A stretch of DNA of 64,000 bases from Chrysomallon squamiferum (taxonomy: Eukaryota > Mollusca > Gastropoda > Neomphalida > Peltospiridae). The number at the start of each line of letters is the position of its first letter. Positions within the stretch are counted from its first letter, which is position 1. Where the stretch lies: assembly GCA_012295275.1 (NCBI GenBank), contig CM022670.1, forward strand, positions 39,116,751-39,180,750, read 5' to 3'. This document shows, one piece after another, positions 24,057 through 35,776 of the stretch. The notes beneath the pieces are model-generated. The model searched no databases. It saw nothing but the letters and a program-made list of their open reading frames with translations, and was not told the DNA's origin. The position numbers and the translations under genes are program-made.

Positions 24057-27000
24057 ATTATTATTATTATTATATTATATTATTAGTAGTAAGATTACCG
24101 ATTATCACCAAGGGTTTTATATGCCATCTGTGTGCCAAAGAGATCTGATCCACTAACCCTTCATTCCACAAGAGGAATTTATTAATTAGGAGTAAAACTT
24201 TGAGTTTTAAAAGTTGACTGAATTGTTTGTTGTTTTACTAGAGCTGATTGTTGTCGTTGTTGTTGTGTTTTAACAGGAGAGAATTAACCTTGATTTCGAG
24301 ACCCTGTTTGAGACTGGAGTTGACGAGATGTCCTGGGACGATACTGTAAATATTTATTTAATTAATTACCTGTCCTTTTCTCTGTCTATCTGTCTGTCTG
24401 ACTGTCTGTTTAGATAGTTACAGCGATAGAACTTGTATTATATTATCACGTGTATTATTGTTTATCTTCTTGTTAGTAAATTGTATGTAAGATTAGTATG
24501 TAAAGATATTGTCGATTTAAATTTAATCATGTATTTTAAAACATTTTTTCACTTTTTCTCGTTATATTTATTATATTTATTTCCATCAGTTCTTATTTAA
24601 AAGCCTTCAGAATGATTTTCAGCCATTTTTGTTAAAATAATTAATTAACTTATTTATTTATTATTTTTTTATTTAATGTTAAATTATTATATATATATTT
24701 TTTTTAATTTGTTTCTTTGTTGTTGTTTTTTTTAAATTGATATCCAAGAACAAATCATGTAAATTAATTTATTCTTTTTCTGTTTTCTTTTTCAGGAGAA
24801 CTACCGCATGGGCGGATCCTATCAGTGGCCGTCTGTTGACGATGCTGTCGCCTACCGCTGCAAGGTGCGCAACATGATTCGCAAGGTCATTGAGGACATG
24901 CCACTAGAGCTGCCCGTTACCATGGAGAGTGCATGGGTGTGTGTTCATGCTTTTAGTATTGATTAGATATTATTAACCCAGTTTCTGTATTCAAAACTCA
25001 AAGAGGTTTTGCACAATTTTTTCAGTGTATAATGGATTTAAATTCTTAAATTTTTTTTCTGTAATAAAAGGCTTTGAAACTGATAATAAAAATCATTCTA
25101 TTGGTTAGGTAAATTCAAATTAAAAAACTATTTTTTTTTTTTTTAATTTAAAATTTTAATAAATGCACAACTTATCTGCAGCATTGTCTGTATTTTAATG
25201 TTTAGTTTAGGACTCTTTCAGATTAAATAAAATTTTCAGCATAAATTTAAACTATTTTAATCCATTCTGTAATTTTAAAAATTTAGGGCTGCAAGATGCA
25301 TTTATTAAATGATATTTTAAAATATATGTAAATACTGTAAATTCTTATTAAACCAGTTATGAAAGTATAACTGCATTCCATTTTGAATGAGTAGATATAT
25401 TAATTTGGATTAAATCCCAAATGAATTTTTATGTGAATCTAGATTAATCCAGATTGTGATAAATTATTTTAAAATTAACAGGGTACAATTTTACAAGTTT
25501 TGAAAGTTTAATTATTAATTTGCTTTTTAAAGTGAAGTTAAGTTTTTAAAATTATTTTTTAACAGATATTTATTTAATAGTTTATAAATTAATAATAAAG
25601 AGAAGGGAAAGATAATTAAAAAAACCCACATTTATATAATCTTTATTTCTTTTTCTTTTTTAATATGTTATTATTTTGACATTTTAATGAGAAAAGTTCT
25701 AAAGGACAGTTGTACAAAAAAATTATTTCACTAGATTCTTTCTTCAGCGGTTCCACCCAAGCCCCATTGCCCCTTTATAAGACAAAATATAAAAAGTAAA
25801 ATTGAAAGACACCAAACTATTTTTTTCTTTATATTAATTTTATATATATATATATATACATTTTAACATTTTAACTTTTTTTTTTTTTTTTTTTTAATAG
25901 AATGAGTTGAATATTTTCAGTGGGCTCTGTTTATGGGAATGGAGCATGAAAGAATCCATCTTGAAACGTCCTCTGTACTAATTCACCAGCTTCCCGTTGA
26001 CATGGTAACCAAGCCTGAAGGATGGGTCTATGGCCCAATTAAGTGTGGTACAGTAACTGTATTATCACATTTCACCACTGACTTTCACATGTAACACTAC
26101 CTTTATTTTGTGACAATTGTTTTTAATACTCCTTTCAGTATTATTTCATTTTGATTAAGTACTGTACTGCACTTTAATAAAATGAGAGTTGCTGATTATT
26201 TATGTTATATAGTATATACAGCTTGTTTATATTTTTAATATTTTCTGATACGTTATTTTAAAATTATTATTCAACTTTATTTAGTTACTAATGTGTTGGT
26301 GAAAAAAAAAAAACTGTTTTACTTTATATTTAAAAATGTAAATTTTATTAATAATGATATTATTATTATTATTATTATTATTATTACTGAAAACTATTTT
26401 CAATTTTATATATTTTAAATAGTCTTAGCAAGTGTATGGTTGTTGTAAATATACAGTTAAAATAATCTGTTTCTGGAACACAAAAAAACATTGATTGGCA
26501 TGTCAAATTTCAGTATTAGAATTTTGATTATCCAAACAAATGAAAATATTTCCAAATATTTATTTCTTTTTTAATTTTTTTTTTTTTTAATTTTTTTTTT
26601 TTTTTTTTTTTGTTTTATTTTTTATTGGTGATTCAAATTAATGATAATTTGAAAGAAAACATCTTGATAATATAACACTAGTCATTATGTTTAAACAAAA
26701 CTTGAAAGTAACTCTTTGGGATAATAAACTGGTGACTGAATGAATTTCTGATGAGCAGTTTTTTCAGTAAGCAACTTTCCTTGATAAATATCTCAGCTAG
26801 TTTAAAATATGGATGAGTTTGATAGGGGAGATCACTCTCAAGGGCATCATTTGCTGAGAAACGGTTGATGAGACAAACAAAGTAAATTATTTGATAGTGA
26901 CACTAAGTGGACAGTGGGGACAAAAATGTATATCCCTTCTTTCCACTTGGTAAAGTTTTCATGTTTTCTGCAAAATTAACAACACAGAAAACCTGGATGG

Positions 27001-28359
27001 GGAAAAACATTAACTAAAATTACAACAAAACAAGTTTTAACAAATGTAGAATGGAGAAAACTATATATATTTAAAAACCCAAAACTTATAAATCAGCTTC
27101 TTTGTGTTTGATAAAGGAGAAAATGTGATTCTGTATTTCCTGATTTTTACTGTTCTTTATAATTTATTTGTTTTCTTTCTTCTTTGGTTTTTTCCTCCTT
27201 TTTTATTATTGTTATTTGTTGGGTTTGTTTTGGGTTTTTTTAATGGAAAATATTAATTTGCTTTTCTTCAGGGGAACCAGTGAGAGAAAACCCTCTTGTG
27301 AAGGTCGAAGGTCAGGAGATAACTCTTGGGAAAGATGAAGACTTTCCATCTTATGGATGGGACAATGAATATGGGAAACTGAAATGCTAGTCAGTGTATT
27401 TTTTGTACTCAACCATTCATTACCAGTCATACATTTCTTATATTTGTAATAAAAGTTACCTTTTCTTTAACATATATATCATGTTTCTGTTCAGTGGTTG
27501 TACCAGGCTGCCTGTATTTTCATGTATTGTTTCTTTTTACTAATATCAAGTATATTCTTTTTTTTTTAAATGCTGATTTGAAAATAATGATTTAAAAAAG
27601 AACTTGACTCAGCTGAATGTTAAATTTTGCACTCGTATATAATAAATTCAAAAGAATAACTCTGGATAACAATTTTAATACTGTCAGTTGAATTATTAGT
27701 TGAATAAAGAACTTATATATTGCTGATAATCTGTGATGGACTATAAAGTGATTTTCGTTCACGTTGTTGTTGTTCCAGTGTTCCACCTTTCGAAGCATCC
27801 AAATATTCAGTGACAAATCGTCAGTTCCTCGAGTTTGTTCAAGATGGCGGCTACACAAAAAAAGAGTACTGGACTAAAGAAGGTTGGAAGTGGTTACAGT
27901 TCAGAAAGGCCAAACATCCTACATTCTGGGTTTGCAATGAAGGTAAGAAACAAAAAAAATATTTTTTGTATTTATTAAAAGCAAAATATCTCCCCTTTTT
28001 CTTGTTCTTAAATGCTGTCATTATTATATGAATAAAAACTGAACTCATAACAATATCCCAGAACTATCATTACTCATGACTTTGTATTTAACTTTCTGAA
28101 GTAAACACATGATAGTTTTTATTGAGGAGAGGACAAGGTAGACAGATGTTTTAAGCAGTTTGTTGTAATGATTTAAGAGAATAATGAAGTCTGGTATTTT
28201 CAGGATGCAAGTCAGGTTGTGGGTCAGACCTGTCAACTTACAGTCACTGCCAGCTTCCTTCACAGAAACAGCTCATTACAGGAAAACAAGAAGAAAATGG
28301 ACTCCAAAATGGCAGCTCCAATCACGTGCAGTATATGTAAGTGAAATAACAGACAGAAA

Positions 28360-28427
<68 letters not shown>

Positions 28428-28542
28428 TACAAACACACACACACATAAACACACACACACACACCACTTGCATAAACAGATGTGTTAAATAAGGAAATTA
28501 AAACAGAACTGTTTTATTCTTTTATTATTATTATTATTACTA

Positions 28543-28593
<51 letters not shown>

Positions 28594-29199
28594 TGTTTAA
28601 AATTTACTAAATTTTAGTTTTAATTTTTTAAACTTTATTTTTATAACAAAACTTTAAAAACCTAAGTAGAAAATAATGGCAGACAGTTACCGAACTTCTT
28701 TCTACATATCTGTCAACTTTTTTTTTTTTTTTTTTGAAAACACACTCACCCTGCCCAGAAAATTCAAGTACACATGCCTTGGGCAAAAAAAAACCAGGAG
28801 CATAATTATCTTCACAACTTGTTATTTTGTTTGTACTGCGCAGGTATCGAGCAATGTTTGATGTTATTGCACTGCCACTGAACTGGCCAGTCGAGTGTAA
28901 CTACCATGAAGCGAAGGCTTTCTGTGCATGGAAAGGCGCTGACTACAGACTCCCCGGTGAAGCTGAACACCACACCCTGAGAGGAATCCCTGTGGGTGAC
29001 ACTTTATAACGTCGATGCTAGTACAAGCTCATAATAATTTTAAATCAGTTTTAAATCAGTATGGACTGTAACAATGGTGGGGAAAAGTCCTGTCTGAGGG
29101 TTTAAAATTGCAAGGATATGAATGAATTATATTATCATCCAGGTGTTTTGAGTTACAAATCAGCTTTTTCTTTTACCACTCGTGTTTGTCTTTTACTGT

Positions 29200-29230
<31 letters not shown>

Positions 29231-29408
29231 TTTTATTTATTTATTTATTTATTTTTTTTTTTTTTTACTTTCTTGTTTATTTACTTATTTATTTTTTTAT
29301 TTACTTTCTTATTTATTTACTTATTTATTTATTTATTTATTTATTTACTTTCTTTCTTATTTATTTACTTATTTATTTATTTATTTATTTACTTTCTTAT
29401 TTATTTAC

Positions 29409-29439
<31 letters not shown>

Positions 29440-30798
29440 TTTTTTTTTCGTTTTTTTATAAGCAGTAAAAATTCATAACTTAATTCTCTGAATTTTGAAC
29501 TGTTTTGTGATTATTGGTCTCAAATTTTTTAATAATTAATCTTCTTACGTAATGTATTTGTTTTTAGTTTTGCAGGTATTTTAATTACTTTGTCACATTA
29601 ATTAACAAGATCTGAAGGTTTGTTTTCTGTTTTTGTTTTTTGTTTTTTAACCAGGATGCGATAGGTAAAGATGTAAGTTGTGACATCATCTACCACGACA
29701 AACTCGAAGCCAACTTGAACTTCCAATATGGCTCCTCTACTGTAAGTTAAACAGCACTTAAATAAAAACTCAGGTTTTTAAAAAATACAGTTTCTGCAAG
29801 AGTTAATGAAAAGTAAAAATAATTATTGTATGGTACAAAAAATTAAATATTTGTAATTATGAATATGGATACTTTATCACATGTGACTTCTACCGAACTA
29901 AGATATAAAAAATCACATTAATATTGCATATCACTATGGTAACCAGTAATGTTTTGCTATCGCAACAATAACATACAATGTATGTATAATATGCCAGTAT
30001 AATGTCTAATAATAGATAGATAGATAGATAAATAGATAAATGGATAGATAGAGATAGACAGAAGGATAGAGAGTTAATTACAATCTGCTATAATGACTGT
30101 AATACATGTTTGTATCTATCTGTTAATATAAATATGCAATGTGTTTAATTATAATATATATTTATATATTTATATAAATACACTATATATATATATATAT
30201 TCTAGTAATGTTAAAAAACACTGGATGTTTCAGCCTGTCAACATGTACCCACCGACAAAGGCTGGATTCTGTGATGTGTTTGGCAATGTCTGGGAATGGG
30301 TTGAGGATCACTTCAACGGGCTGCCTGGATTCAAAAGTCACAAGTTCTATGATGATTTCTCTTCACCCTGCTTCGATGGACAGCACAACATGATTCTGGT
30401 AACTAGCGTCCATTGATAGAAAAACATAGATTCCACATTCTCCAGATTCATATAAAAATTTTTTTTTTTTTTTTGAAGAAGTTATACGAAGAATCTTTAT
30501 TAAAATAGTCTCTCTAGGTCTGCTTCTGTAATTTGTCTGAAATTTCATTCCTGAAAGCCTCTTCAGGTATTAGTTGTTGTTGTTGTTGTTGTTGTTACTG
30601 TTATTGTTACTATTGTTATTAATATTATAGTTACTTTTATTACTATTATTAATATTATAGTTATTGTTATTATTATTATTAATATAGTTATTTTTATTAT
30701 TATTTATCATTATTAATATTATAGTTATTTTTATAATTATTATAATTATTATTATTATTGTTACTATTATTAATATAGTTACTTTTATTAATATTATA

Positions 30799-30831
<33 letters not shown>

Positions 30832-31330
30832 TTATTATTATTATTATAATTATTATTATTAATATTATTATTAATGTTATAGTTATAGTTATTGTTACTG
30901 TTACTGTTACTGTTATTGTTATTGTTATTGTTTCAGGGTGGATCTTGGATTTCAACAGGAGATGAAGCGTCACGTTTTCCCAGATTTGCCTTCAGGAGAC
31001 ATTTTTTCCAGCATTCCGGTTTCCGAGTAGCTCGCAGTCTCGCAGAGAACGAAGTTGTCAGCCTCCCCATCAGACTGATCACTTCGGAAATATTCATCCC
31101 TGGCATTGGAGTTCAGGGTAAGACTCTGTAGCATGTATCACTGAATACACTCATTAGTTTTATAATTTCTAGACATCAACATTATTTGACTGCTTTTGAC
31201 CATTTGCAAGCCATAAAAAAAACACAAAAAAAAACATGGTGTGTGCTGTTTTGTTAATGGCAAGAGTTTAAATAGAAAATTTGCCAAGAAAATGTGTCTG
31301 TGAGAATTAGAGTGTGTGTATCTGTATGTC

Positions 31331-31420
<90 letters not shown>

Positions 31421-33949
31421 TGACTGTGTTTGTGTCTGTGTGTGTGTCTGATAACATAGTGATCTGATGCTGCTAATTCATCACTATTTTAAAGCGGTTG
31501 TGGGGAGAGACATTAAATCGTTAAAACACCGCCTTGTTTCAGAGGTGCCAATGCACCTGGATGAGGACAAGATGCATCTGGTGCGGGTTCCTTCGACCAG
31601 CGTGCACTTCGCCTACGACACGAAAGCAGCGTTGGAAGGGATTCTCGATCTGGAGTTCGGGTACCGGGACGGTTTCGCTGTGACGGTTGCTAATTTGTGC
31701 CGGTCGTACACTCGCTTCTTCAAGACTGGTACCACGTCAGCAGTGCTGCTTGGGTCAGGAACTGGTCGAGCAGCCTTTGAGATGAGTAAAACATTCGATA
31801 AGGTAATTTTTGTTGTTTTGTAATTTCATTGCCTTGTAATTTTTTTAACAAATTCTGATTCTTGTATATTTGGTTATAACTGCTGTTCATTTATTTGTTG
31901 TTGTTGTTTTTTTTAAATATAATATTGATCATTTTTGTATGTTTATTGTTGTTTTTGTGTTTTGATTTCTGGGGGAATGATGGGGGTTGTTTCTTTATTT
32001 CTTTATTTTTTTTATTAAATATTCGAATATTTAATTTTAAAATTTAACATATTCATCTTTAAATTCTAAATGTAGCAAAATATTATATTTTGTTATTTTA
32101 TTTTGCAGTCTTAACTTGCATGAAAATTCTATTTGGTCGTTTCAAGTGATTATACCTTTTCTTTTATTTATTTTTTTTTTTTCACTGAATATATTTGCTG
32201 ATTTGAAGGTTTTGGGTGTGGAGTACAGTGGACGAATGACTGACACAGCACTCAAAATTCAGCAGCACCGCAGTCTTTCGTACGTTTGTGCCAACGGAGA
32301 ATCAAGGCAGATAACTCTGGATGACAGCTGCAATCCTGGCAGAATTGTTTTCAAACAGGTACAGAATGGCAATGTTAAAAGATTATCCAAAGTATTTTAA
32401 GTTAACAACAGTCTCATCTTTATAAAACAGTTTTGTCTTTTAACATAAGCAAACAACAACCTTCTCAAACTAATGTGGACTGAATGTCTTGTGTGTTTTG
32501 TTGGTTTGTTTGTCATTGTTAGTTAATAGAGAATACTTAATGTATGTATCCTGATGTAGATTGATTGTTATAGAATAATTAATGTACGTGTCATTATTTA
32601 AATTCAATGTTATAGAATAATTAATGTACGTGTCATTATTTAAATTGTTATAGAATAATAAATGTATATGTCATTATTTAAATTCATTGTTACAGAATAA
32701 TTAATATGTGTGTCATTATCTCTATTGGTTGTCATTGAATAATTAATGTAGAAATTATTATTTAAGTTTGTTTTAATTTATAAAAAAATAATTAATATAT
32801 GGTTTATTTAAAATAGCTGTTACAAGCTGTGTTTTTTCCATAATTAATATGGTTGCATTTACAGAAAGTTAATGATACTTGTTAGAGTAAACTAATATCT
32901 GAACTTATCAGTAATTTATCAGTGATACACATATATACTGGGTACTGTTTGTTTCAGCTGACATGGATTCCAAATGAGGTTGGGTCACATGACCTTGTTC
33001 TGATTACAAATCTCAATAGACTTCAAAACCCAACAGGTGATATTTCATTTTGTAAAATAAATAATTTATTTTCATTATGTTTAAATTTCATTGTTTTTAT
33101 ATTTCATTTTATTTATTTATTATTTTATATTTATTTATCAAAAAATGTTTGTAGGTGAGAGGAATGTGGATGTTTTTTTTTTAATGTTATAAATTTCAGT
33201 AGTTATATCCGTTTTTATTAAAATTTTAGATCATTAATTTACATTAATTACAATTGAATTAATAAACTTAACATTAATTAGTATTCAGTTTTTTAACTTA
33301 AATATGGATGGATGGATGGATGGATAGATGATAGATAGAATGATAAGAATTCATTCTTTCATTCTGATTTTCAGCCTGGCTGCTTCGTCTGTGGGAGATC
33401 ACAAAGGCTCATGGGATTGCTGTTGTTGCCTGTGAAAACTTCACATGGGATTGTCACAAACTTGAACCAGTTTTGGGTAGAAAGTAAGCAGACGTTTTTT
33501 CCAAGTTCAATTGTTATTACAGACTAAATTGTAATATAAAAACCAGTAAAATGGAGAATGTTTTTTTTCCACTTTAAAACAAAAGAATTAAAAATAGAAG
33601 AAATAAAAATTTATAAAACATTTTGTTGAATGTATAATCTGGTTTTTACCACTTATGCAAATTTATTTGGAAACCAACATAAAGTCAACTCAACAAAATT
33701 TCCTTTTTTTCTTTTAGGAATTTGCACCATTTTTTTTTTTTCTCTCAGGAATTTTTTCTGTTTATTATAAGCAAAAACCTGTTTTGGAGATACAAAAAAA
33801 AAAAAAAAAAAAAATCATGTCAACAGGTAATCGTATTTTTTTTTTTTTTTTTTTATTTCAGACTCAAATGTATCAGTACTCAGGAAGTTCCATTTGAGGG
33901 ACCAGATGGTGACAAAGTTGCCATGGTTACTGTTTGGAAACGCATATAA
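20701..33949 (+). CDS. OVOA: 5-histidylcysteine sulfoxide synthase OvoA (ovothiol biosynthesis), complete
   Basis: OvoA is a non-heme iron enzyme that joins cysteine to the C5 of histidine using oxygen, the first step of ovothiol synthesis; its C-terminal methyltransferase domain makes the N-methyl product. Coding exons: 20701-20777, 21888-21952, 23524-23636, 24277-24345, 24796-24936, 25921-26047, 27272-27389, 27779-27942, 28204-28336, 28844-28991, 29655-29741, 30234-30398, 30937-31117, 31543-31802, 32209-32358, 32958-33036, 33375-33483, 33862-33949 (757 codons plus stop). Domains: DinB-like residues about 20-195 with likely iron ligands H69 (FAHTAAVY), H164 and H168 (MEHERIHLETSS); an FGE-sulfatase-like domain about 200-510 (NVWEWVEDH, GGSWIST, QHSGFRVAR); and a Rossmann methyltransferase about 530-757 with LLGSGTGRA at 598-606. 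All junctions keep frame and no inactivating lesion is seen. The frame is also open for 25 codons upstream of the ATG to the acceptor at 20624, so the N-terminus may be longer. A polyadenylation signal AATAAA lies at 34172. Confidence 0.95.
21192..21492 (+). mobile_element. Non-autonomous pogo/Tigger-like element in OvoA intron 1
   Basis: Begins caggatgagaatc just after a TA and continues ttatccaaaatgcttgg; ends gggattctcaacc, the inverse of the start. The internal layout (tatttcacatacagcttatacc, then tttctgag near the end) resembles vertebrate MER44/Tigger7-type elements as I remember them. No transposase frame. Confidence 0.65.
22475..22482. promoter_or_regulatory. CRE palindrome in OvoA intron 2
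   Basis: Perfect TGACGTCA inside a locally CpG-containing segment (22440-22560) of an otherwise AT-rich intron. This is a possible intronic regulatory element; the motif alone is weak evidence. Confidence 0.25.
22950..23478. repeat. Almost pure A/T tract in OvoA intron 2
   Basis: About 530 bp of A-runs and AAAAT-type words, ending in a long poly-A about 45 bp before exon 3. Confidence 0.9.
28361..28464. repeat. (CA)n microsatellite in OvoA intron 9
   Basis: CA dinucleotides starting about 25 bp after the exon 9 donor. Confidence 0.95.
29198..29447. repeat. (TTTA)n tract in OvoA intron 10
   Basis: 250 bp of TTTA tetranucleotides with CTTT/ACTT variants. Long Tyr/Leu/Phe open frames over it are artefacts. 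Confidence 0.95.
30570..30930. repeat. (ATT)n / (TTGTTA)n tract in OvoA intron 12
   Basis: The tract runs right up to the exon 13 acceptor (tttcag at 30931-30936). Confidence 0.95.
31336..31445. repeat. (TG)n microsatellite in OvoA intron 13
   Basis: TG dinucleotides with a few TT and TC interruptions. Confidence 0.95.
32521..32770. repeat. About 41-bp tandem repeat in OvoA intron 15
   Basis: Units built on ttatagaataattaatgta and gtgtcattatttaaatt start near 32565, 32608, 32646, 32687 and 32728, with a degenerate unit at 32521. Period is 38-43 bp. Confidence 0.85.
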
Positions 33950-34171
33950 GATGAACACACCTGTTTACAGTGTGGCATTGTTTTACACATTTTGTTATGG
34001 AGATTTACTTTATCTGGACAAAGTTTACATTTTTTTGGTGTAAGGTCTACTGCAATTTAGTTTGATATATTTTTAGAAATACGATATTCGTTCTTTTTCT
34101 GTTTTACATTTATTTTTAATTTATGGATTTGGATATTGGATATGTCCATTTTGATTTTTATTGTATTTTTA

Positions 34172-34177
34172 AATAAA
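34172..34177 (+). terminator. Polyadenylation signal of OvoA
   Basis: A canonical AATAAA sits 223 bases after the OvoA stop codon in T-rich 3' UTR sequence. It is the first AATAAA after the stop that I noticed. Confidence 0.55.
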
Positions 34178-34875
34178 CAAAATTTTGAAGATAATATGAT
34201 AAGGATATTATCAGAGCTTTTGTAATTCATGAGAAAAGGACACGATTTAGTGGTAATGTTAAGTTTAATGTAAATTATGTACCAATTAAATGTTTATTTG
34301 TGATCAAGCTTTTCTTTAAAAAAAAAAAAAATTAAATCAAACAGTACTTCATGAACAAGACAATCATTGTAGATACAACATTTTGTTACATTTCATAAAA
34401 GAAAACAAATATTATTTAATGCTGGAATCATTATGTTAACCTTTGTGGACCAAACATCTTTATTTTTATTTGTTTTGGGGTTTTTTAAAATCTTTTTGTC
34501 ACAAACATATTTTTTTATATATTTACTTTTAATTTAAAAATAAATTATTAGTCTGTTTTTAGCACAAGGATTAGTTGTCTCAAAAATTGAGCTTGGTCAA
34601 AAATACTTGTTATACTGTTATCATTGATCATTGGTCTGTTTTAGAGAGAAAACTTCAAATGTAGTTGTTCGTTAGTTTTAGTGCTTGTATATATATATAT
34701 ATATAATATAATTGTTTGTTCTTGTTTTTTGGATAATATCTGTTTCGTTAATCAAACTGGATATGGGTAATAAAAAGAAGGCAAAAAAATTTAAAATAAA
34801 ATCATTCTTGAACTTTTAATTTAAAGACTTGCCTCACGTACCCACACCCACACACACACACAGACACACACGCAT

Positions 34876-34908
<33 letters not shown>

Positions 34909-35569
34909 TGGAAAGAAGAAAACTGATTATGAATGACAAAATGTGTCAAACAAGACCAGATTTTACTTTTAATGTGTATTTGCATATTCCCAGCCATTTT
35001 TTTTTTTTTTGTTCAAAAATATATACACATAAGATAAAACAAATGGTGATGAAGATTAATAAATTATCATAGTTTTACCTTACAAATCTTTAGCATAAAA
35101 ATGTCTGTTTTGGAAAACACTCATTACCTGTTAGTAAATCTCATCAAGTGCTGTATTGTATCATCTGTTTAAAATTTTACCAGAGTTTAAGTTGCCTGTT
35201 GATATCAGTTTATCCATTATTACTGCACAAATGTTACAACAACAGGTTTTTGTTGTAGAAAATCTACATATTTAAAATGTGGTTTTTTTTTTTTATTTAC
35301 AATAAAATTAATCTATCAGTTATTCATTTGTTGTTAATCATCTGGAATTGATACAATCCATTTTTGTTTTCAGAGAGAAAAATTTCAGTAAGATTTTTTT
35401 AAGCTGAAACTGAAACATGGATGCAGATCTTAATGAATGTTATTTAAGAGTAAGACAAAAGAAATCGCAATTTGTTAAATGTATTTTCTCAAACAACATA
35501 ATACTCACAATCTCCTAAACACAACCAGACTTCTTAATGAAAATTTTAATTAATGAGACAGTGCAAATT

Positions 35570-35575
35570 TTTATT
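35570..35575 (-). terminator. Polyadenylation signal of WDR18
   Basis: Minus-strand AATAAA (plus-strand tttatt) about 200 nt after the WDR18 stop codon. Together with the OvoA signal at 34172 it leaves about 1.4 kb between the two convergent transcript ends. Confidence 0.5.
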
Positions 35576-35776
35576 AAATGTTACTTGATAAAGGAGGGTG
35601 GTTGGAACTGTAAATAATGTGAATACTCCTCAATAAAATCAGAAAATGGAGACTAGTGACAAGTGGTGGTTTTTTCCTCGTACAAGAGCATTAAATTCAG
35701 TTGAAATATCAATTACTTAGGAATTGTAAATAATGTAAATTATCATTGTTGAAGAACAAAAACCATGTGAGTTGTA

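Larger units (their letters stand above)
33950..35776. other. Convergent interval between OvoA and WDR18
   Basis: Contains the OvoA 3' UTR and its poly(A) signal, a (CA)n tract at about 34850-34908, and the WDR18 3' UTR on the other strand. No further coding sequence was recognised. Confidence 0.6.

Noticed and set aside
29118-29478. Tyr/Leu/Phe-rich membrane-like proteins
   Set aside because: Entirely made by (TTTA)n inside OvoA intron 10.
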